Shown one piece after another: positions 36,951 through 46,429 of a stretch of DNA of 64,000 bases. Both the position numbers and the translations under genes were made by a program. The stretch covers positions 2,325,001 to 2,389,000 of the forward strand of contig NZ_CP054856.1 of assembly GCF_018417475.1 (NCBI RefSeq), given 5' to 3'. Position 1 is the first letter of the stretch; each line of letters opens with the position of its first letter. The notes under the pieces were generated by a model. It ran no database searches, was not told the DNA's origin, and saw only the letters and a list, made by a program, of their open reading frames with translations. Origin of the DNA: Novosphingobium decolorationis. GTDB taxonomy: Bacteria; Pseudomonadota; Alphaproteobacteria; Sphingomonadales; Sphingomonadaceae.

Positions 36951-38981
36951 TCACAGGTGCGCATCGAACCAGGCGAGCACGCGCTCCTGGATGTCGCGTT
37001 GATGATCGGGACCGCCGATCCGGTGCGGCTCGCCCGGATAGGTGACCATGCTGGCCGGCTTTCCGAGCAGGCGCAGGCCGCGATAGAAGGCGAGCCCTTG
37101 CGAAAGGGGAACGCGCGCATCCTCTTCGCCATGAAGGACGAGCACCGGCACCGAGACCTTGTCGAGCGCGCGCAAGGGGGCGGATCGGTCCATCCGGGCG
37201 ATCGCTTCGGGCGGAAGGCCGAAATAGGCCGTCACGAAGTCGGGCGTGTCGGTGGCGAGCGCGAGGGTCAGCGGATCGGTGGGGGCCGCGCCGATCACCG
37301 CGGTGCGAAAGCGGCGGTCGTGGGTCACCGCCCAGGCCGAAAGGAAGCCGCCGTAACTCCAGCCTCCGATACCCAGACGTGCCGGGTCGGCGATGCCGCG
37401 CGCCACCAGCATGTCCACGCCGTCGGTCAGGTCCTGGTAGTCCCGCGTGCCCCATCCTGAGATAACCCCGCGCGCATAGGCGTTGCCCTGACCTGCCGAA
37501 CCGCGCGGATTGGGCAGGAGGACTGCATAGCCGTGGCTGGCGAGAAGCTGCGCCCAGTCGATCCAGCTGCCCTGCCAGGCCGTGGCCCAGGCTTCGTGCG
37601 GGCCACCATGCGCGAGGACGACCGTCTTGCGCGGGCTGCCCGGCACGTGGTCCGGGGGGAGCACCAGCACGCCATAGATCGTCTGCCCGTCACGCTGGCT
37701 GGTCCATTGCACTTCCTCGACGGAGCCGAGCGCAATCCCGCGGATCTGGGGGTTGAGATCGGTGAGTGCGGTGAGCGTGGCATCCCCGTGTATCCAGATA
37801 TCGGCAGGACGCTCGGGCGTACTCGCCGCGAAGGCAATCTGGCCGTCCGCCGCCACCGAAAAGTCCGTGATGCGTCCCTCAAAGGGGACGAACGGGCTGG
37901 CCCGTTCGGTTCTGGCGTCGATGCGGACGATTTGCTGGCGGGTATGGACGACGGCGCGGGCGAGGAGCGTGTCGGCCTCGCCCGACCATACGATCTGCCG
38001 GATCGTACCGTCGAGATCGGCACCGACTTTGCGCACTCTGCCTGAGGCGACGTCGGCAACGAAGGCGTCGATTCCAATGGTCCCTTGGGCGGGTGCGGTG
38101 AAGGCGACCTTGCGGCTGTCCGGCGACCAGCTGGCTCCGCTGTAGGCGCTCTCGCGCAAGGTGCGCAGGCTCGTGCCGCTGGCAACATCCAGCACGCGCA
38201 GTTCGGAATGGTAAAAGCGGTCGTTGAGGCCCGAGGTCGCGGCCGCGCGAACCGCGATGCGCGTCCCATCGGGCGACCAGCTGACATCGGACAGCGTGCG
38301 CCCCTTGACCGCGATGCGGCGCACGGCGCCCGAGGCGAGGTCCTGGATCCACAGGTCGACAGGGGTACCCGGCGCATCGACCTCCTTGATCGGGTGGGCG
38401 GTGTCCTCGTGCGGTGCGCGCGCCAGCACCGCGAGGCTCTGGCCGTCCGGGGCCCAGGCAAAGCTGCGCACTCCATCTTCGAAGCGCGTGACGGGGCGAG
38501 GTGCCTCGCGGCCGGGGCGCACGATCCAGATCTGGCGCGTGGCGGTGCCGGTCGCATCGTCAGGTGCCTTGCGGTTCGAGAGGTAGGCGATGGCCGTGCC
38601 ATCGGGCGACCAGCGCGGGCCCCCCTCCTTCCACGTGCCCTGCGTCAGGCGCACCGGGGGCGAGGCGCGGTCGCGCGCCGCGATCCAGATTTCCGAACGA
38701 TCCGGCGCGCCCGTCGCCAGGCGGGGCTGGGTGACGTAGAGAACCTGCGCGCCATCGGGCGCGATCTGCGGGTCATGGACTCCGGTCAGAGCCTGGATGT
38801 CGTCCGGCGTGATCGGGCGCGCGTCCTGCACCTTGGATGCGGGTCGGGCCGTGTCGTCTGGCTCGGCGGTCTGGGCCGGGGATGCCATACCGAGGCTGGC
38901 GACCAGTCCGCCGGCCAGCAGAACCTGCCGGAGCTGCGCGCTCGCCGCGCGTGAAAGTCCCTTCACTTGCAATGTCCTCAT
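36951..38981 (-). CDS. S9-family (prolyl oligopeptidase-type) exported peptidase
   Basis: 676 residues with a signal-like start (QLRQVLLAGGLVASLGMAS), a beta-propeller of WSPDG repeats (about 60-400), and a C-terminal alpha/beta hydrolase. Catalytic Ser in GIGGWSYGGF, Asp in LHGEEDARVPLSQ and His in GEPHRIGGPDHQ. The family cleaves peptides; relatives include lasso-peptide isopeptidases found beside FecI/FecR/TonB receptors, as here. Start ATG 38981 preferred. Confidence 0.88.
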   Translation of the reverse strand: MRTLQVKGLSRAASAQLRQVLLAGGLVASLGMASPAQTAEPDDTARPASKVQDARPITPDDIQALTGVHDPQIAPDGAQVLYVTQPRLATGAPDRSEIWIAARDRASPPVRLTQGTWKEGGPRWSPDGTAIAYLSNRKAPDDATGTATRQIWIVRPGREAPRPVTRFEDGVRSFAWAPDGQSLAVLARAPHEDTAHPIKEVDAPGTPVDLWIQDLASGAVRRIAVKGRTLSDVSWSPDGTRIAVRAAATSGLNDRFYHSELRVLDVASGTSLRTLRESAYSGASWSPDSRKVAFTAPAQGTIGIDAFVADVASGRVRKVGADLDGTIRQIVWSGEADTLLARAVVHTRQQIVRIDARTERASPFVPFEGRITDFSVAADGQIAFAASTPERPADIWIHGDATLTALTDLNPQIRGIALGSVEEVQWTSQRDGQTIYGVLVLPPDHVPGSPRKTVVLAHGGPHEAWATAWQGSWIDWAQLLASHGYAVLLPNPRGSAGQGNAYARGVISGWGTRDYQDLTDGVDMLVARGIADPARLGIGGWSYGGFLSAWAVTHDRRFRTAVIGAAPTDPLTLALATDTPDFVTAYFGLPPEAIARMDRSAPLRALDKVSVPVLVLHGEEDARVPLSQGLAFYRGLRLLGKPASMVTYPGEPHRIGGPDHQRDIQERVLAWFDAHL

Positions 38982-39012
38982 GCGCGGGGTGGAATGTTCA
39001 AGGCGCAAAAAA

Positions 39013-39046
39013 GGACTGCGGGGCAGGTACGCGTGCCCCGCAGTCC
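39013..39046 (-). terminator. Terminator after the TonB receptor gene
   Basis: GGACTGCGGGGCA and TGCCCCGCAGTCC form a perfect 13-bp stem with an 8-nt loop; on the minus strand TTTTTTG follows. It separates the receptor from the peptidase gene, so the peptidase may be read through or have its own promoter. Confidence 0.8.
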
Positions 39047-39059
39047 GGTCGGGACCCGA

Positions 39060-42002
39060 TCAGAACTCGAGGCGGGCGCCGATCGTCATGTACCGACCGA
39101 TCACGTCGTAGTACGGCGTGAAGGTGGAGTAGATCGGCGGGTCCTTGTCGAACAGGTTGGCGACGTTGCCGTAGATTTCCAGCAATTTGCCGCCTGCTAC
39201 CGCGACCTTCTGGCTGAGGTTGAGGTCGAAATACATGAAGGCGGCGTAGTCGTTGTTGGTCAGCGTGGGACGTGTGCGGTCCCAGTAGCCGGCCGAGATG
39301 AAACGCCCGCGCACGAGGCCGCTGAACCCGTCGCTGGCGTAGCCGACCGAAAGGTTGGCCCGCAGGCGCGGGGTGCCGTCGGTGAAGGCATAGCCCTGGG
39401 TCTTGACGTACTCGATCTTGGTGATGTCATCGTCGCGGGTGAAGCTGTTCACCCAGGTCCCGATGAGACGCACGTCGATCCGACCGTTCGCCGAATTGTT
39501 GAGCGGCAGGCTATAGGCGACTTCGGCGTCGATCCCGTCGGTCTTGAACTGCGCGAGGTTCACCTGCGAGGACGTGATGCTGGTGATCCGGCCCGCGCTG
39601 TCCCGGTTGATGTAGCCGCACAGGTTCGTGTTGCCCGCCTCGCAGCGGTCGACGATGTTCTGTCCGCCCAGCGTCGAGATGACATCGTTGATCGCGATGT
39701 TGAAGTAGTCGATCGAGGCGGTCAGGCCAGGAAGGGGAGCCATCGTCAGGCCCGCGGTCCAGGTGTTCGCCAGTTCAGGCTGCAGCTGCGGATTGCCGCC
39801 GCCGTAGATCAGCGTGCTGGTGGTCCCGGCATCCGGATTGCGCGGATCGACGATGCCGCCGTAGCTCATCGTCGGGGTGGTGTAGAGCTCGGTCAGATTG
39901 GGCGCGCGGATATCGCGCGAACGGGTCACGCGGCCGATAACGCCCGGAAAGAACTCGTTGGTCAGCCCCAGCTTCCAGGACCAGATCGTGCCGCTCGTGC
40001 TGTAGTCGGAGGCGCGCACCGCGCCGTTCAGCTGCAGATTGCGCAGCAGCGGGGTGTCGTGGACGAGCGGCAGGACGACTTCGGCGAAGGCTTCCTTCAC
40101 GTTGTAGCTGCCCGAAAAGCCGCTGAAGTTGAAGGTCCGGAAGGCACCGGCTGCGTCCATCTCGCTGATGTTGGCGCGGGTGGAGAGGCGGCGACCCTCA
40201 ACGCCAACGGCAATCGAGACGGGGCCTGCGGGCAGGTCCACCGGCTCGCCGCGCAGCGAGGCGCCATAGGTGTCGAGCTTGTCGAGCCCGTTGAAGCGCG
40301 GAGTTCCGGTCGTGTAGTCGATCGCGGCCTGGCTGGGCGCGCCCTCGCCGAAGAGGTTGAGCGGCACGCAGCCGCTGTCGCCCTGGGTCAGCTGGACACG
40401 GCAGACCGGCGCGCCGGTGGCCGGGTCGATGACGGCGTCGACCGCGTTGGCGAAGTTCTCGGCGATGAGGAAGCCGGGCGTGCGCAGCTTGTTGCGGTAT
40501 TCGCCGTGGCTGTAATAGGCGCCATAGCGCCAGCGTCCGTCGCCAAAGCTGCCATCAAGGGCGATCGTGCCCTGGATGTTGCGGCGGTCGACGTCGATGT
40601 CCGCGAAGGCAAGATCGCCGTTGAAGCGCGACAGCGTGAAGCTGTCCTGCCCGGCCGCGGCCAGCGCCTGGCGGATATCGTTGTTGAGAAAGGCGTTGTC
40701 GGCCTGGATCGTCCAGTTGTCGATGTGGCTGCCGAACCAGGCATAGGAATTGTAGAAGCGCGAATAGCGAAGGTCCGCGCTGATCTCCAGCGTATCGGTC
40801 AGTTCATAGGAAGCCTTTCCCATGATCGCGTAGCGGCGCTGGGGGGTGACGAGCACGCTGTAATCGTCGTTCGAGGGGCCTTCGCCCCCGATCATGTTGC
40901 TGCCGATGACCGTACCGATGTCGGGGGTGCGCAAGGTGCCGTCCGGGTTGAAGCCTTGCCCCTGCAGAACGCCCGAGGTGATGTAGCCGCCCTTGAGGCG
41001 CGTGGCATAGCCGATGTCCGGCGTCAGCGTGGTGTTGCCAAGGCTCGACCAGCGGCCGGTGTTGGCCCGGTCGGTGCGCCGGGGAATGCCCTTGTTGTCG
41101 ACGTATTCCCCGCCGATCACGAAATGGCCCCGACCATCTGCGAAGCGCGTCCCGAACTTGCCCGAGAAGCCGTACTCCTGCGCGTCCCCGCGCGAGGAAA
41201 TGCCGCCGTGGGCGCCCAGACGTACGCCTTCGTAGTCGCCGTCGACGATGAGGTTGACGACGCCCGCGACCGCGTCCGAACCCCAGGCGGCCGAAGCGCC
41301 GCCTGTGACCACATCGACGTTGGCGATCATGATCGAGGGAACCGAGTTCAGGTCCCCGTCGACCAGGCGGCGGCCATCCATGAGCAGGAGCGAGCGCTGC
41401 GCGCCAAGGCCGCGGATGTTGATCGGAAAGCGCCCAGCGCCGGTGTTCGTGCTCGACGTCACCGGGGACTCGGCGGCCTTGAACTGGGGCAGGTCGGCGA
41501 AGGCGGCGCCCAGGTTCGGACGGCTCACGACCTGGAGGTCCGATTGGGTCATGCGCAGCAGCGGAGTGGGCGATTCGTAGCCCGGAAGATCAATGCGCGA
41601 GCCCGTCACGACAATGCCTTCACCCGAAGAGCCCGGCCTCGTGGCGGCGTCCTGGCGGGTCGCGGAGGGCGCACTGTCCACGCGTTCGATGCGATATCCT
41701 CCGCGCGCGTTGGCCACCGCGCGAAGGCCACTTCCCCGCAGCAGGCGGGCGATGGCTTCTTCGCTGGCATAGCGACCGCGCAGCGCAGGCGCGGTCCGGC
41801 CCGCGGCAAGATCGGGCGCGACGACGACCATGATGTCGGACTGGCGCGAAAACTCCAGCAGGCTGGAGGCCAGCGCCTGGGCCGGGATATCGAACTGACG
41901 CACCTGCGTCTGCGCCATGACCGGCGTGGCCGTGGCGAGTGCCGACACGGAGACCCCGAGCGCCGAGGCCAGCACCAGACGCGACTTGAATAGGCTCAAC
42001 AT
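39060..42002 (-). CDS. TonB-dependent receptor with STN signalling domain
   Basis: 980 residues. Signal peptide at the start (MLSLFKSRLVLASALGVSVS), then a secretin/TonB short N-terminal (STN) domain (FDIPAQALASSLLEFSRQSD), a plug domain with RGLGAQRSLLLMDGRRLVDG, and a 22-strand barrel ending in GARLEF. STN receptors signal to FecR in the periplasm, and fecR/fecI are directly upstream. Start at 42002 puts AGGGGGAA 8 nt upstream; an ATG 6 nt earlier would be too close. Confidence 0.93.
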   Translation of the reverse strand: MLSLFKSRLVLASALGVSVSALATATPVMAQTQVRQFDIPAQALASSLLEFSRQSDIMVVVAPDLAAGRTAPALRGRYASEEAIARLLRGSGLRAVANARGGYRIERVDSAPSATRQDAATRPGSSGEGIVVTGSRIDLPGYESPTPLLRMTQSDLQVVSRPNLGAAFADLPQFKAAESPVTSSTNTGAGRFPINIRGLGAQRSLLLMDGRRLVDGDLNSVPSIMIANVDVVTGGASAAWGSDAVAGVVNLIVDGDYEGVRLGAHGGISSRGDAQEYGFSGKFGTRFADGRGHFVIGGEYVDNKGIPRRTDRANTGRWSSLGNTTLTPDIGYATRLKGGYITSGVLQGQGFNPDGTLRTPDIGTVIGSNMIGGEGPSNDDYSVLVTPQRRYAIMGKASYELTDTLEISADLRYSRFYNSYAWFGSHIDNWTIQADNAFLNNDIRQALAAAGQDSFTLSRFNGDLAFADIDVDRRNIQGTIALDGSFGDGRWRYGAYYSHGEYRNKLRTPGFLIAENFANAVDAVIDPATGAPVCRVQLTQGDSGCVPLNLFGEGAPSQAAIDYTTGTPRFNGLDKLDTYGASLRGEPVDLPAGPVSIAVGVEGRRLSTRANISEMDAAGAFRTFNFSGFSGSYNVKEAFAEVVLPLVHDTPLLRNLQLNGAVRASDYSTSGTIWSWKLGLTNEFFPGVIGRVTRSRDIRAPNLTELYTTPTMSYGGIVDPRNPDAGTTSTLIYGGGNPQLQPELANTWTAGLTMAPLPGLTASIDYFNIAINDVISTLGGQNIVDRCEAGNTNLCGYINRDSAGRITSITSSQVNLAQFKTDGIDAEVAYSLPLNNSANGRIDVRLIGTWVNSFTRDDDITKIEYVKTQGYAFTDGTPRLRANLSVGYASDGFSGLVRGRFISAGYWDRTRPTLTNNDYAAFMYFDLNLSQKVAVAGGKLLEIYGNVANLFDKDPPIYSTFTPYYDVIGRYMTIGARLEF

Positions 42003-42190
42003 TTGCATTTCCCCCTGATCCGTCCCTGAACGGTGGCGCTGCCCGGTGCCGCGACGCAGTGTCCGCATGCACCGACCAACACCCCGGTGACGCACGCGGT
42101 CAGGCGATCGTCAGGGGGTGGGTGAAATTTTTTTGTCACAAGGGAACTGCACGCGATGCAATATGTCGGAAAGACGGGGTCGGGAGGTTC

Positions 42191-43249
42191 TCAGCGGCGG
42201 GCGCGGTCAAGGCGGAAGGCGCCGTCCGGGGCCTCCCGTGCCGTGACCGGGATGACCCCGTCGAGCGCGCTGATGAAGGCGGGGATCTCGCTGACCTTGA
42301 AGGCGGCCGTGACGCGCAGGCCCCCGATGGCCGGATCACGCATCGTCACCCCCGGCGCGTAGTAGCGGTTCACATCGGAGACGAGATCGGCAAGCCGCAC
42401 GTTGTCATAGACGAGGCGCCCTTCGCGCCAGGCCCCGGGGGAAGGGGCAGGCGATGGCGGGGCTGGACGCGATGCTCCGGCGGACATTTCGCGAGATGGG
42501 CCCGGTGCTGCCGGGGCTGCTGCGGCAGCGGCGAACTGGACCTCGGTGCGCTCCCCGGCGCGAAGCCGGGTGGCGCGCAAAGGCGCTCCATCGCCTCCGG
42601 GATGGGCCACTTCGACCTTGCCCTGGAGCACTGCGACGCGCACCGACTGGTCGGTGAAGTTGACGTCGAACTTGGTGCCCAGCACGCGCACGCGTGACTG
42701 CCCGGCCTCGACGGTGAAGGGCCGACTGGCGTCATGGACGACCTCGAAGAACGCTTCGCCGCGGGTCAGCGCAACGCGGCGCTGCGCATCGGCAAAGCGC
42801 ACCTCGAGCGTGGAGGCCGGCGCAAGCGTCACCTGCGAACCATCGGGCAGCGTGATGAGCCGCGTCTCGGCAAGGCGGGTCTCGTAGCGTTCCGGGGCAA
42901 GCGGGCGCAGCAGCAGCGAGATGGCCACGACGGCGAAAAGCACGGCGGCCATCGCGGCCCATGCCATCGGGTGCCGTCCGAAACGGGTAAGAGATGAGTG
43001 CATAGGCGCGCCGTCCGCCTCTGCTTCCGGCGGCGGGGCCAGATCGGCGAGGCCTTCCAGGGCAGCGATATCGCCCCAGGTGCGCGAAAGCTCCTGCCAG
43101 GTGCGTTCGTGGCGCGGGTCGGCCGCGCGCCAGGCATCGCGTTCGCGCCGTTCTTCTGCGCCAAGCTCGCGTTCACTGGCGAGCACGACCCAGTAGCTCG
43201 CCTGCTCGTCGATACGGTCCCTGTCTTCGCGGGCGGCCTGCGACGTCAT
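42191..43249 (-). CDS. FecR-type anti-sigma/signal transducer
   Basis: 352 residues. N-terminal cytoplasmic DUF4880 region (EQASYWVVLASERELGAEER), one membrane segment (MAWAAMAAVLFAVVAISLLL), then the periplasmic FecR domain (LPDGSQVTLAPASTLEV, RVALTRGEAFFEVVHD, RVLGTKFDVNF). The start ATG overlaps the stop of the sigma gene, so the two are coupled. It should transmit the signal from the STN receptor. Confidence 0.93.
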   Translation of the reverse strand: MTSQAAREDRDRIDEQASYWVVLASERELGAEERRERDAWRAADPRHERTWQELSRTWGDIAALEGLADLAPPPEAEADGAPMHSSLTRFGRHPMAWAAMAAVLFAVVAISLLLRPLAPERYETRLAETRLITLPDGSQVTLAPASTLEVRFADAQRRVALTRGEAFFEVVHDASRPFTVEAGQSRVRVLGTKFDVNFTDQSVRVAVLQGKVEVAHPGGDGAPLRATRLRAGERTEVQFAAAAAAPAAPGPSREMSAGASRPAPPSPAPSPGAWREGRLVYDNVRLADLVSDVNRYYAPGVTMRDPAIGGLRVTAAFKVSEIPAFISALDGVIPVTAREAPDGAFRLDRARR

Positions 43250-43806
43250 GTTTCTTCCTCCGCCTCCCTCAGCGCGCGCTCGCACTGCACGAGGGCCTGG
43301 GCCGCGTGCATCTTCACCAGGGTCGGCGAGCATTTGAGTTGGCGCGCTATCTCTGCGTAGCTTACGCCGTGAATGCGGTTCATAATCAAGACCTGTTGCC
43401 GGCGGGGATCCATCGCGCGGATTGTCCGCTCGAGGATCTGCCATCGTTGCTTTGCCGATAAGACGCGCTCGGCATCGCAGTCGTCATGCAGGGCGCCCAG
43501 AATCTTTTCGCCCTCGGCATGGTCGCTGCGCACTTTCTGGCGGCGGCGCTGGTCGAGGACGTAGTTGCGCGCCGAACGGGCCAGGAAGGCCTCCGGGCTC
43601 TCGATGGCATGACGGTCCTCGCGCACCGCAAATTTCTCGAAGGCGATCTGGACGACGTCTTCCGGATCGGGTGGACCCGGCCCGAAGTTCGCCGCGACGT
43701 AACGGCGCAGCCGGTCCCGGTAGCCGCGATAGAGCCGATCGAGCTCCTCGCCCGAACCGGACGGGGCGGGCGTGACGACGTCCTTCGATGTGGATTTGGA
43801 ACTCAT
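43246..43806 (-). CDS. FecI-type ECF sigma factor
   Basis: 186 residues with region 2 (RDRLRRYVAANFG, then DPEDVVQIAFEKFA) and region 4 (MDPRRQQVLIMNRIHGVSYA, EIARQLKCSPTLVKMH). It is an iron-dicitrate-type ECF sigma that would drive the TonB receptor gene. It is first of the fecI-fecR-receptor set. Confidence 0.93.
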   Translation of the reverse strand: MSSKSTSKDVVTPAPSGSGEELDRLYRGYRDRLRRYVAANFGPGPPDPEDVVQIAFEKFAVREDRHAIESPEAFLARSARNYVLDQRRRQKVRSDHAEGEKILGALHDDCDAERVLSAKQRWQILERTIRAMDPRRQQVLIMNRIHGVSYAEIARQLKCSPTLVKMHAAQALVQCERALREAEEET

Positions 43807-43904
43807 TGAAGACGCCGCTTCCCTTCACGCGCGAGGGGACCAAATCCCGGACCGGGATGCAAGTGCGCTTTTTCGCATTGCCACGATCCGGGAGATGGAG
43901 GGCC

Positions 43905-44840
43905 TCAGGAAGCGGGACGCGGCGCGAGGTGGACGCCGGCCAGCATGCAGCGGACCGAGCCTCCGGCCATTTCGATGGTCGGCACGTCCAACGGAACAAG
44001 GCGGGCGACCCGCTCCAGCCGGGCGATCTGCCTGGCATCGAACGCGCGCAGAGCGCGCGACGACAGCGCGATGACCGGCCCGGAGCGCCCGTCGAGCTCG
44101 ATCAGGTTGCCGCAGAATTCGCCGACCTGGTGCTGATCGATGGCGATCAGCTCGCGCCCGTTGCCGGTCAGCCTGGCGTAGAGTTCATCGCGGCGGCGCG
44201 CATCGCGCAGCGTGTCGAGACCCGCGACGCACAGCTGCGTGCCAATGCTGAGCATGACGTTGGTATGGTAGATCGCCATCCCGTCTGCGTCCGTTGCCTC
44301 GAACATCATCGGTTCGAAGGCAAAGCGGGTGCAGAACCGCTCGAGCAGGACCTCGCTGGCGCGGTTGGAACGGGCCGCATAGGCCACCCGCTCGCAGTGG
44401 TCGAGCACGATGGCGCCCGTGCCTTCGAGGTAGAGGCCATCATGTTCCAGCCCCGACCAGTCGGTCACTTCCTGGACACGGTAGGCCCGCTTGAGGAAAG
44501 TGACGATGTCCTCGCGGCGTTCCGGACGGCGGTTGGGTGCGAAGAGCGGGAAGATCGCCAGATGCCCGCCGGAGTGGGTCGAGAACCAGTTGTTGGGAAA
44601 GACCGAGTCGGGTGTCGCCGCGGTGCTGTCCTCGAACAGGTGGACCCGGATCCCCGCCGCCTCCAGTCGGTCCGCCGCGCGCGAGACCTCGGCATGGGCG
44701 GCCTCGGCCAGCGCCGCGCGGGCATCGGCCCGGATGGCGGCCGTGCTCTGGAAGGCGTTGTCACATCGGGTTTGCGGGTTGGGCGCGAAGAAATGGGGGC
44801 GGATCATCACGACCGCCCCGGGCGCCTGGACCGAGGGCAT
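43905..44840 (-). CDS. ctlX: CtlX-type arginine deiminase-related hydrolase
   Basis: 311 residues of the guanidino-group-modifying superfamily. The opening VVMIRPHFFAPNPQT and blocks VFPNNWFSTH, HDGLYLEGTGAIVLDH, IYHTNVMLSIG and the catalytic Cys in GGSVRCMLAGVHL are those of CtlX (citrulline-to-ornithine type). The start overlaps the stop of the ornithine cyclodeaminase gene (TGATG), so products are likely linked: ornithine formed here would feed the next enzyme. Confidence 0.87.
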   Translation of the reverse strand: MPSVQAPGAVVMIRPHFFAPNPQTRCDNAFQSTAAIRADARAALAEAAHAEVSRAADRLEAAGIRVHLFEDSTAATPDSVFPNNWFSTHSGGHLAIFPLFAPNRRPERREDIVTFLKRAYRVQEVTDWSGLEHDGLYLEGTGAIVLDHCERVAYAARSNRASEVLLERFCTRFAFEPMMFEATDADGMAIYHTNVMLSIGTQLCVAGLDTLRDARRRDELYARLTGNGRELIAIDQHQVGEFCGNLIELDGRSGPVIALSSRALRAFDARQIARLERVARLVPLDVPTIEMAGGSVRCMLAGVHLAPRPAS

Positions 44841-45871
44841 CAGGCGTGTGCGGGCTGGCGGGGCGCGAGCAGGCCGAACAGGTCGCGCGGGTCCTGCGGT
44901 TGGGCAATGAGATCGAGCTCGGTGTGCGGCGCGTGTTCGGGCAGGAGGTCGTAGAGATAGCGCAGCGCGGAGAAGTCCTCGATGCCGAAGCCCACCGAAT
45001 CGAAGATCGTGATCTCCTCGTCGCTCGTGCGCCCGGACGCCTTGCCCGAGAAGACCGACCACAGCTCGGTGACCTCGAAATCGTCGGGCATCTGCTGGAT
45101 TTCGCCTTCGATGCGGGTTTGCGGGGTATACTCCACGAAGACACGGCCGCGCTGGAGAATCTCGGGGGCAAGCTCGGTCTTGCCCGGGCAGTCGCCGCCC
45201 ACCGCGTTGATGTGCAGCCCTGCGCCGGTCATGTTGGCGCTGAGGATGCGCGCGTTCACCTTGTCTGCGGTGACGGTGGTGACGATGTCCGCGCCGATCA
45301 CGGCCTCGTCGGCGGACGGGGCGATCACGACCTCTATACCGCTGTCGGCGAGGTTCCGGGCGAACTTGCGCGACGCGGCCGTATCAATGTCCCAGGCCTG
45401 CACGCGGGTGATGCCCAGCAGGGCCTTGAACGCGGTCGCCTGGAATTCGGACTGCGCGCCCTGTCCGATCATGGCCAGCACACGCGAGGCGGGCCGGGCG
45501 AGATAGCGCGCGACAAGGGCCGACATCGCGGCCGTGCGCAGCGCGGTCAGCAAGGTCATCTCGCTGACCATGACCGGGTAGCCGGTATCGACGCGGGTGA
45601 GCACGCCCAGCGCCGCGACCGTCTGAAGGCCCGCGGCGGTGTTGCCGGGGTGGCCGTTCACCTGCTTGAAGGCGAAATATTCACGGTCGGCCGCGGGCAT
45701 GAGTTCGATCACGCCGCCGGGCACGTGGCTGGCATAGCGCGGGGACTTGTCGAATTCCTCCCAGCGCTCGAAATCGGCCTCGATCCGCTCGGCGAGGCCG
45801 CGCAGGAAAGCCTCGAGGCCGACCGCTTCGACGATCTCGGCCAGATCTGCAACGCCAATGAAAGGTACCAT
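44840..45871 (-). CDS. ocd: Ornithine cyclodeaminase
   Basis: 343 residues. Converts ornithine to proline and ammonia using bound NAD. Family blocks: FDKSPRYASHVPGGVIELMP, FKQVNGHPGN, MSEMTLLTALRTAAMSA-like run and the NAD region VLAMIGQGAQSEFQ, then HINAVGGDCPGKTEL. It resembles the Pseudomonas-type Ocd. It is coupled to the CtlX gene and divergent from an Lrp regulator. Confidence 0.93.
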   Translation of the reverse strand: MVPFIGVADLAEIVEAVGLEAFLRGLAERIEADFERWEEFDKSPRYASHVPGGVIELMPAADREYFAFKQVNGHPGNTAAGLQTVAALGVLTRVDTGYPVMVSEMTLLTALRTAAMSALVARYLARPASRVLAMIGQGAQSEFQATAFKALLGITRVQAWDIDTAASRKFARNLADSGIEVVIAPSADEAVIGADIVTTVTADKVNARILSANMTGAGLHINAVGGDCPGKTELAPEILQRGRVFVEYTPQTRIEGEIQQMPDDFEVTELWSVFSGKASGRTSDEEITIFDSVGFGIEDFSALRYLYDLLPEHAPHTELDLIAQPQDPRDLFGLLAPRQPAHA

Positions 45872-45988
45872 GCTGTGTCTCCTGATTTTCGCTCAGGATA
45901 GGCAGGCAGGTTTCATGGTGAATGTCGAAAATGGCTACATTTGTGCTAGATATTAGGCTATTTGCATGGCCATGACGAGCAATTTGAC
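45872..45988. promoter_or_regulatory. Divergent control region of ocd-ctlX and the Lrp gene
   Basis: AT-rich gap with short repeats ATGGCTACATTTGTG and TAGATATTAGGCTATTTGC around 45930-45965. Lrp-type proteins usually bind between themselves and a divergent target, so operator sites are expected here; none is certain. Confidence 0.4.
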
Positions 45989-46417
45989 ATGATAAGTCTC
46001 GACAAGCTGGACCAGAGCCTGATCGGTATCCTGCGCACTGATGGCCGCGCGCCCGTCTCCAAGATCGCGCAGATCCTGGGCGTGTCGCGCGCGACGGTCC
46101 AGTCCCGGCTCGACCGTCTGGTGCAGAGCGGCGCGATCCTGGGCTTCACTATCCGCGCGCAGGAGGAAGCGCCCACAGGGGCGATCCGGGCGATCATGCT
46201 GGTCGAGGTCGCCGGCCGTTCGACCGATGCGGTGATCCGCCTCCTGCGCGGGATCCGCGAGATCCATGCCCTGCACACCACCAACGGTGCCTGGGACCTC
46301 GTCGCCGAGATTGTCAGCCCGACGCTTCCCGACTTCGACCGGGTCCTGCGCGAGGTGCGCATGATCGAAGGCGTGCTCAACAGTGAGACGAGCATCCTGC
46401 TGCGCTCGCTGGCATAG
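45989..46417 (+). CDS. Lrp/AsnC-family regulator
   Basis: 142 residues. N-terminal HTH (LDQSLIGILRTDGRAPVSKI, AQILGVSRATVQSRLDRLVQ), then the RAM ligand domain (IMLVEVAGRSTDAVIRLLR, REIHALHTTNGAWDLVAEI). Divergent from ocd-ctlX, which it probably controls in response to an amino acid such as ornithine or arginine. ATG at 45989 used; upstream in-frame TTG at 45962 is less likely. Confidence 0.9.
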   Translation: MISLDKLDQSLIGILRTDGRAPVSKIAQILGVSRATVQSRLDRLVQSGAILGFTIRAQEEAPTGAIRAIMLVEVAGRSTDAVIRLLRGIREIHALHTTNGAWDLVAEIVSPTLPDFDRVLREVRMIEGVLNSETSILLRSLA

Positions 46418-46429
46418 CACTGGCGATCT

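Noticed and set aside
38967..41993. Open frame of 1008 codons opposite the TonB receptor
   Set aside because: Antisense artefact; the receptor on the minus strand has signal peptide, STN, plug and barrel end.
36951..43806. Lasso-peptide precursor or maturation genes near the S9 peptidase and TonB receptor
   Set aside because: The gaps at 38982-39059, 42003-42190 and 43807-43904 hold no frame with a leader-plus-core layout and no B/C enzyme genes are present.
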